Shown: positions 1-13,336, counted from the first letter of the stretch. The stretch is 64,000 bases of DNA from Lunularia cruciata (GCA_948567375.1 OX419759.1:8462744-8526743), one strand, 5' to 3'. Notes: generated by a model not told the origin, from the letters alone. Translations and numbers: made by a program.

Positions 1-1914
1 GTAGCAAGTTGTTAGAGGAGACGAAAAAAAGTAAGAGTTGGTCGATTGTTAGATTCAAATACGTCTAACAATTATCTCAGATGTTCTAGTATTGCTTGAC
101 ATTTCTCTACACCCTTTCCAATAAAGAAAAATAATCGGCACTATCAAATTAATATGAAAGTGATTTCCATAGATATTATTTATTGATGGCAAATATATTA
201 GTCTTCCTCTAGGGCGAAGGATCTAAATGTCTAAGGAAGTAAAGCCAGATTGAAATATATGATTAATATGTACACAAGTTTGAGATGTAGCTGCTGGATT
301 ATTATCCAACAATCTTAATAAGTATATTATTTTAGGAAGTTCTTTATCTAGGTTGACAAATGTGGATTTCCAAAAGCTTCATTTTTCAAACTGTTATGCG
401 GATGACCCTTCTTTTGAAAATTGAGTAAAAAAATTTATTTTATATATATATATGGAAAATTCTAGATATAACAATTTAGACTAAAATCCCATTGTCAACA
501 TGGAATACTGCATATGTATCAAGCCTTTATAAGTAGGTTGGCCGGCATACCACTAGAGGCATCTCATGAGACAGGGTTGTCTATATTTAAGGTTATTTAT
601 ATTGTTTTTCATATACAGTTATATTTATATGTAATAAAATTCGATTATTTCAAGCTCAATTCAATCCACTGAAGTAAGCAAGAGATTGAAAAAGGGGCTA
701 CAATCAAGAGGGGTTACTTCTTGTAAAGATGAATTAATTTAACAGGGAAATAATACAAATGAAAAATTAAACAATTTTTTGAAAAGTAAACAAGAAATAG
801 GTGTATTAAGTATTATATCAATTTCATTAATAATTTTAGATTCTATTTCTAGCTGTGTAATGTTACTTATTACTGTTTGGATTTCATAATTGATGTGATA
901 GTATATACCTTTGTCAAAGTCCTTGGTCCTTAATTTTTTCTCAAATAAATCTTTTGGTATTTTTTTTCCATGAACTTCGCTTGAATTAATGGAAAATATC
1001 TTCATGTCTGAACTCTTAGCTCTAGAGGATAATAAAATAAGATAAATATTCGAGCATATTTTCTATTCAAAAGTTAACCTAATGATAATTTCAAAACTGA
1101 AGAGAGTTTGCAATAAAATCTTGCCGACATGTACTGTCACTCGTAAATGTAACAAAAGTATGATAAATGCTGTTATACACCTCGTTTCTTGCGAGTCCAT
1201 GATCTCAATTTCAGCATTGGAACTTTAGGTCAGAGTAAATAGAACCTTCAAACCATAGAAAATAGATATATAGGTGACCTAAGTGAGAGCATAAAAGATT
1301 ATTCAGTCTTAATTCATCATTCCAAGTACCTCTTGATAGTAGTGCATTTGATACAAATATTAAAAGTACATAAGTATCTATTATAGTATAAATTGGTATT
1401 TTATTTGAGGATTCTATATTTTGAAAAGATCCATTAATCTCAAGTGCTTCTTAATTTTCCATTATTCTCATTCCCTTAATAAGTAATAAAAGTTCAAATA
1501 AAGATTTAACAATAATGCTTTCAATATTACCACTTCATAAGCACTTTCAGATTTCATCTTAAGATTTCAGATATTCATATATATATAATTTTATTTTTTG
1601 AGTTCAGAGATGGAAGCCATGGAGTCATTCTAAAGATTTGAGTCATCGTAACCTTGGGGCACATGGTTGCGCTGAAGGGTCTGGCGCCAATACTGCACAG
1701 GTCGCAGCTCTGCCTCTTTACAATAAAATAAAATTTGAACTTGATGCTTTTAGAAGCATTACAGAAGAAATCCTATGTAATTAAGTGTAAATAAGAACTA
1801 TTTGATATTTTTATTTTGTATTTATATTATAAAAATTTAAAATTTAATAAATTCTTCTAATCATATGCAAAAAATTATCATTAATAATTAATTCTTGATA
1901 TTTATTATATATTA
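1..1914. other. AT-rich intergenic DNA, no recognisable gene
   Basis: Low-complexity AT-rich sequence with scattered stops in all frames. The only longer frame is an 88-codon minus-strand ORF (739-1005), rich in Ile, Lys and Asn as expected from AT-rich chance translation. It has no motif I recognise and no supporting context, so I do not call it a gene. A slightly less AT-rich island at 1600-1720 shows no gene structure either. Confidence 0.6.
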
Positions 1915-4900
1915 ATTACTCTAGAGTGTTGCATAAAACCTAATTTTTATTTCATTCTAATTGGTTAGTCTTTTATTAAAGGAAGATAGTTTTGCAGTAC
2001 ACCAAATGAAGGAGAATTTCCATATTGTATGGAGTTGAGTATTAATAGCTTAGTTTATTTTGGAAGCTATATATACAAGCTAGAAAATATTTATTTTCAA
2101 ATTTAGATACTTCTAAAATGACAAAGTTCTATTACCAAGGCAAATCTAAGTGCATACCTCAAAAGTTGATGAATTTTACCAAAGTATTTGAAGGCGCTTT
2201 CTTGTATATATGTAGAGTATTATTTGAGAATATATTTTCCAAATAATATCATTATGATAGTACTCCTCAATTATATATAGGATGATTAATATTCCAATAT
2301 GAATGATAATTATGACTTTAAAAAAATGATTTTACAGAAAAATACAAAGAGGTTTAACCACAGCATAATATATCAAACTAAGATTTTTCCTTAAAAGTTT
2401 TAAACCAAAATAAAAGAAACTGAACACTAATTTTTAGGATCTTAAAATTAATTTATATTACAATTTAAAATTCCACTAAGAACTATGAATTTTCTTTACA
2501 TATTGATCATACCAATTTATGAAGATTAGGATATTTTTAAATCTGTATCCTTACACATATCAATAACCTAAACCCATGAAACTATATAAAGAAATGCTAA
2601 TAACTATCCAAATAATAATAAATAGTGATAACCCCAACTAAAAGATGGATAAAGAAAGAGATCAATGAAAATCCAACTTATATTATAGTCATTTTTAGTT
2701 AAAAAATATTATCAGTATGTATTAATAATAAATTTTGACTTAATAATTACATACATAATAATTACTACATATATTTAATTTTTTAATATTCACAAAAATT
2801 TCAAATAATTACTTAAATTTATTGATGATAATATTTTGATATTATTTCAGTCCTTGGTTGTAGAAAATAATAATGTAGATTGATTTTTTTAAGGAAAATA
2901 TAAGAGGAATTTTATTTGGAATTTGGTGGAATAATTATAAGAATGGCTTAGGAATGCATAAATATTAACCTTTTAAAGGTTTTCTATTGTGCTATTGAAC
3001 ATAATTTTTAAATATATAAAGGTAAAAGATGTAGATTAAAAAAATTAATAAGAATGGAAAATTTCACAAAAATAATTTGGATTTATTTTTTTATTTATAT
3101 ATTACGTTTTGGATTTATTTTTTTATTTATATATTACGTTTTGTATTTATATATATTATATTTACATATTAGTAATATATTATATCTTACTATATTATTT
3201 CTTATTCAGCTTGTACTCTATAAAGTTGCAAGGCTTGTCTAATTTATTCCTTGACAAGTTCATTATTTCCTAAGGCTTATAAGTTAAAATATAATTGAGT
3301 TTTACATCAATATCTTTGGATCCTTCAACTATCAAATAAATGTTTTATCATGTTATCAACTTAGTATATGAGTATTAACTAATGCCCATGCTCAAAGAAA
3401 TGCATCTCTTAACTCTCATGTTTTTAAAGTATAATTATGGTAATTCAATGTCTACCAAAACATGGTATAATAGCAAGAAATAAGTTGTTCTCTTGAGAAT
3501 ATGGGTTGGAAATTGGTAAATTTGAAGAGGAATGTCACAAATTGCATTTCTTTATTATTACCTATTTAACCTCTTTGGCAGGAACTACTCCCCAAAGAAG
3601 GTAGTATCAGCTCACTATGGCACACTATGACCAATAGAAAACTAAAAGATCACTTTAAATAAGAATAAGTTCCAACTATTTCTTGAAGGTAATGATTCTA
3701 AACTCCAAAAGGGCTACTTCACTATAAAGAATGTGATATACCCCTCTTAGAAGACACAACTCCAAAGGCACTTTGCATTGGTAGTAGGACTTTGCTTTTT
3801 GATTTCATGGTACTTTCAACACTATAGCTCAATTAAGATCAGTCCAGGCATTGCTTTGCTCTTTTAGAACTACCAATCCCAATCCTAGCCCCGAGTAAGA
3901 ATCATCACTCCCACTCAATCACTCAGGTTCTTGCTAAGAAGATTCTGCACCATATTCACCAAAGACATACAACCAATACTCAGAATTTAAGCTAAAGTGA
4001 TGAAATTTTTTTGGCACTATTTCTTTATTCATGTTCAAAAGATTGAATGAAGTATTTACTTGGCTAAATTTTTATATACTCTTTCTAATCTTTTTATATA
4101 CTCTTTCTTTGAGAGAAAAACTAAATCTACCGATTGAGGAAACCCAAATATCTTCTTTGCTCATCCCATTATACATTGATAATTGTTTCTTTGTTTTATC
4201 TTATCTACTCACATGTAGGTAATTAGGCACCTTACACATGTCAAGGAAGGTATCAATTCTTCTCCAAAGATAACTTATAATTTTGTCTCCTTTTGTCTTA
4301 CTACTCCAAAGCTTATATCTACAATGGTCTTACAACTAAGAAGAACTTCTTCAATAAAGGGACTTTGGAATAAAGTAATATTGTGAAGAACTACCTTTGC
4401 CACCATAGACACTAACAAGGAGCTCGGTGCTCTCCTTGTAATTGCTATTCCTAAGAAATAGATGTCATATGTTTCAGTCAATTTTCTATCAATATGCTCT
4501 TGAAGCTTAATTGCTAATTCTTCCATCTTCGCAGCCTTTTATTTTTCCCCTCTAGCTTCTAAACCTAAAACTTCAGCTCATGTAACTTCAACTTCATCAT
4601 TTTACCTAGATTTACCCCACCATAATTTCCAACAAATGATCCCAAACTTCTTCCAATTGATTGAGGATCTTTGCCTTCTCTTCTTTTGAGTTGCTATTCA
4701 AGGCTTGCACTTCCTTTGTCACCTCCTCCAACATTTGAGGTCAATTTGTTGCCTCTTACTCCTTCTCTTTCTTTGCTTCTTTGGCCACCACTTCAAGTTG
4801 TACGGCAAACCCTTCTTATACTCAAGCATATGCACTCTCAAGATGACTACTCTTACCTTGGTAGTCTCCAACTCTCCCGAAATCCTAACTTTGTACACTT

Positions 4901-4985
4901 ACTATTTCTACTTGTGTTCAAATCAAAGTGCTTTCAAGCCTCCTTGTAGCCTCTTAAATATCTTCTTCTAATTCATGTAACAATA
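1915..4985. repeat. Tandem ~3 kb repeat, copy 1
   Basis: This block is repeated in direct orientation at 5041-7885. Matching landmarks include TAGAGTGTTG (1922 and about 5049), a stretch around GAAGGAGAATTTCC (2009 and about 5130), the block near 3400 matching 6290, and CAAATCAAAG (4918 and about 7835). The offset is about 3.1 kb at the start and shrinks to about 2.9 kb through indels. The right-hand 450 bp reads on the minus strand as a decayed coiled-coil segment rich in Glu and Lys. It is probably a duplicated piece of a larger mobile element, since a more diverged relative lies near 12400. Confidence 0.75.
3079..3142. repeat. Perfect 32-bp tandem duplication
   Basis: A 32-bp AT-rich unit beginning GGATTTATTT and ending ATTACGTTTT occurs twice, head to tail and without mismatch (3079-3110 and 3111-3142). 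It lies inside tandem copy 1 and is absent at the matching place in copy 2, so it arose after the larger duplication. Confidence 0.85.
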
Positions 4986-5040
4986 AATATTAATCATAAT
5001 GAATAATAATTTATTATATGAATATTTATTCAATTTATAT

Positions 5041-7885
5041 ATATAACCCTAGAGTGTTGTGTAAAACCTAATTTTTTATTTCATTCTAATTGGTTCTTAA
5101 AAGAAGATCGTTTTGCAATACAACAAATGAAGGAGAATTTCCATATTGTATGGAGTTTCTTATTAATAACTTATCTTATTTGGAGGCTTTATATACAAGC
5201 TAGAAAATATTTATTTTCAAATTTAGATATTTCTACAGATTACAAAGTTCTATTACCAACGCAAAATTTAAGTTCATACCTCAAAAGTTGATTATTTTAC
5301 CACAGTATTTGAAGGCACTTTCTTGTACATATGTAGAGTACTATTTTAGAATTCTAAACAATATCATTTATGATAGTACTCCTCAATTATATGTAAGATG
5401 ATTCAAATATTCTGCTATGAGTGATAATTATCACTGTACAAAATATGATTTTAGAGAAAAATATAAAGAGGTTTAACCATAGCATAATATATCAAACTAA
5501 TAATTTTCAATAAAATTTGTAAATCAAACTTTAAGATACTGAAGAATAAATTTTAGGATCTTAAAATTAATTTTTAATATAATTTAAACCTCCACTAAAA
5601 AGTATCATTTTTCTTTACATTTGATAATACAATTTTATGAAGATTAGGATATTTTAGAAAATGTATAGTTACACACATAGAAAACCTAAACACATGAGAG
5701 TATATAAAGAAATGCTAATAATATCCAAATAATAATAAATAGTGATAACCCGGTTAAAAGATGGATAAAGAAAGAGAATGTAAACTCAACCTACATTATA
5801 ATGATTTTAGTTAAAAATATATTATCAATAACTATATAGATACTATTTTTAATTTAATAACTATATAAATTATTTCATAGATTTAAAATGAAATATAAAT
5901 ATTAATATAAAAATTAAATAATTACTCATTTTATTTATAATAATAATTTGAAATTATTTCAGTCCTTGGTTGTAGAAAATCATAATATAGATTGATTTAC
6001 TTAAGAGAAATCAACCTTTAATTATATATATAATTTTTAAATAATTCTAGTGTTTTATTGAAAATATTTTTTTAAATATTTAAAAATTAAACATGTAGAT
6101 TTGGAAATTAACAAAAATAGATAAATTCACAAAAAAAAATTAAAATTGTTTATTATTGATATATTATCATATTATTATATTTCATAAATTATATTATTAT
6201 ATTACCATAGTAATATATTATATAAATATAATATTATTTATTATTTAATCATGTTATAATCTTAGTATAAGACTAGTAACTAGTGCTTATGCTCAAAGAA
6301 ATACATCTTTTAACTCTCATGTTTTTAAAGTATAATTGTGGTAATTCAATGTCTACCAAAACATTGGATACCAGTAACAAATAGGTTGTTCCCATGAGAA
6401 TATGGGTTGGAAATGGTTAGATTTCAAAAGGAATGTCACTAATTGCAATTCTTTATTATTACCTATTAAACCTCTTGCGTAGGAACTACTCTCCAAAGAA
6501 GGTAGTATCACTCCCTATGGCACACTATGTCCAATGGGAGACTAAAACATCACTTTCACAAAGAATAAATTCCAACTATATTTCCTAAAGGTAATGATTC
6601 AATAAACTACAAAAGGGTTACTTCACTACAAAGAATGTGTTTTACACTTCATAGAAGGCACAACCATAAAGGCACTTTGCATTGGTAGTAGGACTTTACC
6701 TTTTGATTTTGTGGTACTTTCAACACTATAGCTCACTTAAGACCCTGTCAAGGCATTGCTTTGCTTTCTTAGAACTACCAAGGATCCCAACCCTAGCCTC
6801 AAGTAAGAATCATCACTCCTACTCAATCACTCGGGTTCTTGCTAAGAAAATTCCTCACCATATTCACCAAAGACATACAGCCAATACTCAGAATTCAAGC
6901 AAAAGTGATGAAGGAATTTTGGCTCTATTTCTTTATTCATGTTCAAAAGATTGAATGAATTATTTACTTGGCCAAAGTTTTATATACTTTTTCTACTCTA
7001 AGAGAACTAAATCTAACGGTTGAGGAAGCCAAAATATCTTCTTGGCTCATCCTATTATACATTGATGATTTTATCTTTGTCTTATCTTATCTACTCACAT
7101 GCAGGTAATTATGCACCTTATATATATCAAGGAAGGTATCGATTCTTCTTGAAAGATAACTTATAATTTTTTCTCCTTTGGAGTTACTACTCCAAAGATT
7201 AAATCTATAATGCTCTTACAACTAAGAAGAATATCTACAACTACAAAGAACTTCTTCAATGAATGGACCTTGGAATAAAGTAATATTGTGAAGAACTACC
7301 TTTGCCACTGTAGACACTAACAAGGAGCTTGGTGCTCTCCTTGTAATTTTCTGTTCCTAAGAGGTAGATGTTATATGTTTCAGTCAATTTTCTATCGATA
7401 TGCCCATGAAGCTTATTTGCTAATTAAGTCCATCTTCTCATCCTTGCATTTTCCCTTCCATCTTTTAAACCTAAAACTTCAACTCATGTAACTTCAACTT
7501 CATTATTTTACCTAGATTTACATCCACCATAATTTCCACCAACTGATCCCAAACTTCTTCCAATTGCTTGAGGATCTTTGCCTTCTTTTCTTTCGAGTTG
7601 CTATGCAAGGCTTGCACTTCCTTTGTTACCTCCTCCAAAATTTGAGGTCAATCTGATGCCTTCTACTCCTTCTCTTTCTTCAATTTTTAGCCACCACTTC
7701 AAGTTCTATGGCCAACTCCTTCTTATACTCAAACATATGCATTCTAAAGATGACTACTCTTATCTTGGCAGTCTTCAACTCTCCCCAAATACTAACTACT
7801 TCTTTGTGCAATTATAATTTCTACTTGTGTTCAAATCAAAGGGCTTTCAAGCCTCCTTGCCTCTTAGTATCTTCTTCATATTGCT
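5041..7885. repeat. Tandem ~3 kb repeat, copy 2
   Basis: Direct repeat of 1915-4985 with many substitutions and small indels, so an old duplication. Unlike copy 1, it continues rightward without a break into the minus-strand coding remnant at 7480-9230. Copy 1 therefore appears truncated at its right end and copy 2 is the more complete one. Confidence 0.75.
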
Positions 7886-9230
7886 TTTGGTTTGCAACAA
7901 GAGAACTATTATATTGCTCTGGTTTCACATTGTAATTTTCTTGCACAAGTGTGTTTGCCTTTTATCACTCTTCCTTGTTTTGGCTCTTGTCCATCTTTTC
8001 CTTCCACTTGTCCTACTTCATCTTCCTAGTTTACATGGTCTTGTGTAGCCTTTAAACAAGAGAGGTGTAATCTATCTTATTTGGATAAACTTCTTGGTAC
8101 TTGGGTAGAATTGTCCTCATAAGCTACAAGGCAAAACCTACCAAATGTGTAATAAAATTTGCACCTTCAATGACTTGCATTCTTCTTTTTGGTGGCCTTT
8201 CCTCTCACTTGGGTCTGGAGTCCACTTCAAGGGATATACATTGGACTCAATCTCCACCATCCCTTTAGGTTCTTCTTTTGGTTTCTCCTTGACCTCTTGA
8301 TGTTCTCCTTTAAGTACCTTTGCTTCCTGGGCGGGGCTAAGGGGTTCTTTGGCCCCAATTTGAGTTTCTTCTTATTATTCTTTGGCCTTGTCTTCTTGGT
8401 CTGAACATTGTTCTTTTGGGTTTGGGTTAAAGTATGCATATTTTTATTATTCCTACCCCTCAAATTTGGATCTTGACCCCTAAAAGATGAGAGAGTTGTC
8501 CTCTTATTGTTGTTCTTCCACCATCTCTTGTAATTCATCCTCCAAAGAAACGTCAATTACTTGTGGGTTCTTCAGTCTTGGTCTATTTCTTGGGTTTTAA
8601 GATCATGAGAGTGCCAATATCTTCTTCTTCATCATCTTGGTGGTTCCTTCTTCATCTACCAATGCAAACTTATCAATCATTGCAAACTCCACATTTGCAT
8701 CTTGGTACTTTTGAATGATGGCTCTCCCTTTAGATTGCAAGATGCAATACCCCATTGGGTAATAGTAAATGGGGAATTTCTTTCTCTCCTCTTTTTTGAG
8801 AAGGTTCAATCTCATATAGAACTGTATCATAAAAAGAGTTAGGTATGTTGCTCTACCATCTTCCTCAAACTCCCTAAGCATGCTCCTTGCTTGCAAATAG
8901 AATATATGTGCCTAGTTGACCAACTCCACTTGATCCATATAGTCAAAGAAGATGGCATGGCTATTGTTGATGTAGGTCATCCTCTTTTGTCAAAATAGTT
9001 TCATCATTGCTTCCATAACCGCCCTAGGTCTTTGTTACTACCACCCTCTAGCCATTGTTGGTGAACCTCTTCTCTCCAAAGGACTCCACTATTTGGGTGT
9101 TCATTTCCTCGTCTACATGCTCAAATTCAATGCCAAGAGTCATTCCTCCAAGTTGAGCTACATCCAATCCAAGGACATTTGTCCGTTTCTCCTCTATTTA
9201 GGTAAAGAGGTTTTTCTCTAAGATCACCTA
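7480..9230 (-). pseudogene. Decayed unrecognised protein-coding region, probably element-borne
   Basis: Read on the minus strand from about 9230, several adjoining frames give coherent protein-like sequence broken by stops and frameshifts. An N-terminal part has QLGGMTLGIEFEHVDEEM near 9130. A 97-codon open segment (8603-8896) carries YLTLFMIQFYMRLNLL and IYYYPMGYC. A charged Glu/Lys-rich linker follows (8227-8556 and neighbouring frames). A C-terminal coiled-coil stretch matches the only part left in tandem copy 1 (about 4530-4970). I do not recognise the family and assign no function. Presence in repeated copies suggests an open reading frame of a mobile element rather than a single-copy gene. 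The length before decay may have been 600 residues or more. Confidence 0.5.
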
Positions 9231-9879
9231 TCTCTGTCTCCCTACTTTGTTCCCTTCATCTCATGGATGATCCCAAACTCACTAAGCTCCAATTTTAGAG
9301 CAAGAAGGAGAGATGTATGCTCTAGACAAACTCATATAATAGATGACCATTTATTTATTGTTGTGGCACAAAGAGTTGCCTCAAGGATTTTCCTCATGTA
9401 AACACAATATTTTCTATCAAGTACAAAGGACTAATGCAAACAATTACAAAGGACTATGAAAGACTACAAGGATGTACAAAGGTCTAGGAGTATTGCTTGG
9501 TTCAAGACTAGAATTTGCTGGTAGAAAGTGAAATTAATCCATGTGCACTTGATTTTATAGCTAAGGTTTTTCAATCAATAGGTAAGTAGTCATTCTCCAC
9601 ACATGTGAGCCCTTCGTGGATACAAATAGTCTTTGGTGGTAGTTCTTATCTAGGTGATGGTGTATTCAAATTAATGTATGATCTTTGGGTCCAAAGGACC
9701 TTTCTAATTGAGTTTTCTGCCTTTGACCACTCTTTGGACTTTACACCTTTAGGATTTATTGGAGTGTATTGGCTTTGTACTTGTCCTCTTTGTACCCTTG
9801 CATGTATAGAGACAACTCTAAAGAAATCTCCACTAAGAGGTTTACTTTCTTGAAAAAGTACCATACCCTTGTAGAAAAG

Positions 9880-10204
9880 AGGAAAAAAAAGACTTTTGAA
9901 CTACCACAATGATGATATTTTATTCTATATATTATTATATGTTTTTTAACTTTGAATTTGTGAGCTAAGCACTTGATTTAGGTTTATATATAATTTACAT
10001 AATGTTTTTAGTCTAGATAAAATTGAAATAGATGATTTATGCATGCTAATCCAAATTTTTTATTAAAATATATAGTAATTTATCAGTTAATTTCTTCACT
10101 TAGCATAATCAAGGGTTGTAAAGGTATATATGCTATAAAGTAGAAGCAATACCTTACCAATAAAGGTTAATATTCTATTTTATTATTTATTATTATTTTA
10201 ATCC

Positions 10205-10239
<35 letters not shown>

Positions 10240-12390
10240 GTATCTACAAAATATTTAGTTAAATATGAATAAATAAGTTAACATGACATTCTGTCTTGTT
10301 ACCAATGGAATAATTCAAATATTCAACTAAGTAATCAAAATGTTGAGATTCTAGAAACATAACGAGTATGTCTATGTTAGTGAATTAACAGAAAACTTCC
10401 CTTTATATTGTATGGAAGAAGTAGTAATAAAATTAAAGTTAAAAAGGGAAAATTATAACTTAAAGTTAATTTTCATATAGTAACTAATGATGTAAAATAT
10501 AATTGATAAGTTAAGTAAATTTAATATTTTTTCATCTTATAGTATAATCTGAAGTTATTTATATCATGCATTTTTTGATTAGATATTCATTATGATTTCA
10601 ATCTATAAAATAAAAAATAAGCTTTTAATAATTGTATTCAATATATAACATAATAAATTTATAAAACAAAAAATTTACATTGAAAATATAGTACAGATCT
10701 AGTAATTAAGTTCTACTCAAGATGACATATAACCTTTCTATAACTTTAGTCTATTGTATGCATTTATCTCATAATAACACCCATATTCAAAATCTTATAT
10801 TGAAATGTAGATAACTCTAAAAACTATAAATACTAGATCTATTTAATAATCTAATATTTTATATTTTTATGTCAATAATGCCACTGATTTCCTACATCTT
10901 GATGATAACATTGTAATAAATTTTTAATTCAATTGTAAAATTAAATATATGTTTCAAGAGAGATAGGATGTATTCCTAAATTCGAATAATTTTATTTTGA
11001 TATGACTATATTGTAGAGTTTTTTAAATGTAAGATAGAGAAATATTGAGTGACTTAATGAGCAGAGTATCTCTTATTATATATACCATAAGAGAGTGTTT
11101 CAATTACGTGCTTTTCACTATTTGTAAAAATTCCATAAAAAAATTACCAATAGTTACGGGTCACAATTTTGGTGACATGTAGCTTTTTACATGGTTTTAT
11201 GTAATTCCTAATGAATTCATAAACTTTAATTAGAACATTAAAGTGCCTAATTTGGATTTGAATTGAGTGTACACATGTCACTATAAAGAGTTATTGGTAC
11301 AAATCTTTATAGAGAAAGAGTTCTCTACTTTCACACCTAGAGAGATATACAAGAAGAGCATTAGATCATATTTGTTTTTTTAATCTACATTTATTGGAAA
11401 GACGTATTTTAAATCAAATTGACTAATGCATTGTTGTAGTACACACAAACTACTTTGTGATGGAAGATAGAAATGTATGCAAAAATGGATTTTAGAGATG
11501 GATTGTAAATGTGACAATGAAGATGACATCATTGATTGGGGATTCCACATATTGGATTAGTGCAGTTTGGGATACAACAAGAATGAACTAAACCAAGCAA
11601 AAATTGAAATAATCATGAGATTGTGGGACTTCCACACTCCCACAAATATTTGGTGGACAGAAGTCAATCTCATCACAATATAGAATTTGTGCATCAATTA
11701 TTTAGAGGTCTTGATCTCCCTATATTTAAACAGTTAGTGCAGATCTACATTGCATCTTTTTTAGTCTTTATTCGAGTTGATTAGAGAGTATGAAGTGTTA
11801 AAAATAATGACTCAAGAAATTCTTGCCTTTGATATATATCATATTGATTAATAACAAGCACACTTTTCACCTATAGTACCCAAGAACTCACTAATCTAAC
11901 CTCTAAACCTTCCTCACATATAAACTCCATAGGGAAACTAAAATGGCCCACAAACTCAATCAAAACACATAAAAAAGTTTTTGATGTTTCATTTTGAAGC
12001 AACTAATTTTTTATGAGTAACAAGAGAATCTTTGATGGGCAAATTTTGCAATTTAAACCTCCCAATTTTGCAACAACTTGATAGTGGAAGTAAAAGAAAA
12101 TTTAGCAAATCATCCAATTTGAACATTAGATGAGACCAAGTTTGGTGCCTTTTGGTGGTAAGTAAATTAATTTTGAAAGAAGATCTAGCAATGGAATTTT
12201 ATTCAAATAGTATCTTTTTTATATCAGAATTTTTTTTTGGTTATCATTATGTTTTTACTACAAGAATACACTAATTAGGATTGATTGAGCTAGTCAATAA
12301 TTCTTATTTTTGATAGAATTTTGAAATGAATAATACATATAATAGTTATTGCAAGTGTTTTTTTTGTTATTATTGTTGAATGTATTATAA
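9880..12390. other. AT-rich intergenic DNA
   Basis: No gene or element boundary seen. It includes the TTA microsatellite listed separately. The short frames are AT-rich chance ORFs. Confidence 0.6.
10205..10238. repeat. (TTA)n microsatellite
   Basis: About eleven uninterrupted TTA triplets in AT-rich DNA, with further broken TTA/TTTA runs upstream from 10178. Confidence 0.95.
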
Positions 12391-12399
12391 TGACTTAGT

Positions 12400-13025
12400 G
12401 TTGACTCACTATAGGATAATTGGTAAGAATAGGTCATTTTGTTGAGGATACAAGTTGGAAATGGCTTAAACAAGAAAGATAGGGTCATAATGAAGACAAT
12501 CCATTAGTACATATATTATTAACCTCTTGGGCAAGATTATGCCCAAAAAAGTGTAGTGTCACCAAAACAAGTGATACTACAATGCTAAGCCATCTATCCT
12601 TCTATGTGCTAAAGGGTCAAATCCAGGGGATTCTTAAGAGAGGATGGTCATTTGGAATGAAGGTCACTTCATTTTGGAGCCTCTTTGTTCACCAAAGTCT
12701 ATATGAGCATCAAACTACCACAAAAATGGTTGTAGTAGCCACAATTTGTATAGTATTCCTACCATAAGCCATACAAAATGCAACCACCACCACATTGCAT
12801 GAATGAAGCCTGATAACTTCATGAACTAAATTGGGTAGAAGAGATTTCAGAATTTACATCACTCTAAAGACTACAACTATGATGCCATCTTCTACCCTTC
12901 CAAGAAGGCATGAGGTAACGGGAATCAAAAACATTTCATGTTACTCAATCTTATCTAAGAGTGTTACTTGATGAGATATTGAGGCCATACAGACTTGGAT
13001 CTATATAATTCATGAATTGGGTCAG
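12400..13025. repeat. Diverged relative of the ~3 kb tandem repeat, left part
   Basis: Short blocks such as GTTGGAAATGG (about 12448), ATTATTAACCTCTTGGG (about 12516) and the following AAGTGTAGTGTCACC match, in order, the region near 3500-3620 of copy 1 and near 6410-6510 of copy 2. The similarity fades to the right. The sequence is interrupted at 13025 by insertion of retrotransposon A1 and may continue at 18654. Confidence 0.45.
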
Positions 13026-13095
13026 TGTAACAATATGGAGTTTAGTGACGAAGTTAGTCGGGCTTACGAAGTAGAGAATAAGACAAAATAGCCTA

Positions 13096-13317
13096 GAATA
13101 TTCTAGAAGCATCTAAGAAGCTTCTTAGGAAGCTTCCCAACTAGTTAACTTGCGCCTTAAGCAGGTAGCTTCTAGAAGGAAGCTTCTAGAAGCTTCTAAC
13201 TAGCTTAGCTTGCACGCCAAGTAGGCGGCTTCTAGAAGGAAGCTTCTTGAGAAGCTTCCTAGTTAACTTGGCTTGCACTCCAAGAAAGCGGCTCAAGGAA
13301 ACTTCTTGAGAAGCTTC
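13096..13317 (+). promoter_or_regulatory. Array of heat-shock elements in U3 of A1
   Basis: Heat-shock factor binds alternating GAA and TTC triplets separated by two bases. Sites seen: GAAtaTTCtaGAA at 13096-13108 (three units, perfect phase); GAAgcTTC pairs at 13117-13124 and 13129-13136; GAAgcTTCtaGAAgcTTC at 13179-13196 (four units, perfect phase), preceded by an offset TTCtaGAA at 13170-13177; GAAgcTTC pairs at 13239-13246 and 13251-13258; GAAacTTC and GAAgcTTC at 13298-13317. The last site ends 19 bases before the TATA box, a position typical of heat-shock promoters. The motifs are seen directly; binding by HSF and heat induction are inference. Confidence 0.75.
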
Positions 13318-13336
13318 AAGGGTCTTGTATGCTACC

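Noticed and set aside
739-1005. 88-codon minus-strand ORF in AT-rich DNA
   Set aside because: Composition is typical of AT-rich chance translation; no motif, no relative in the window.
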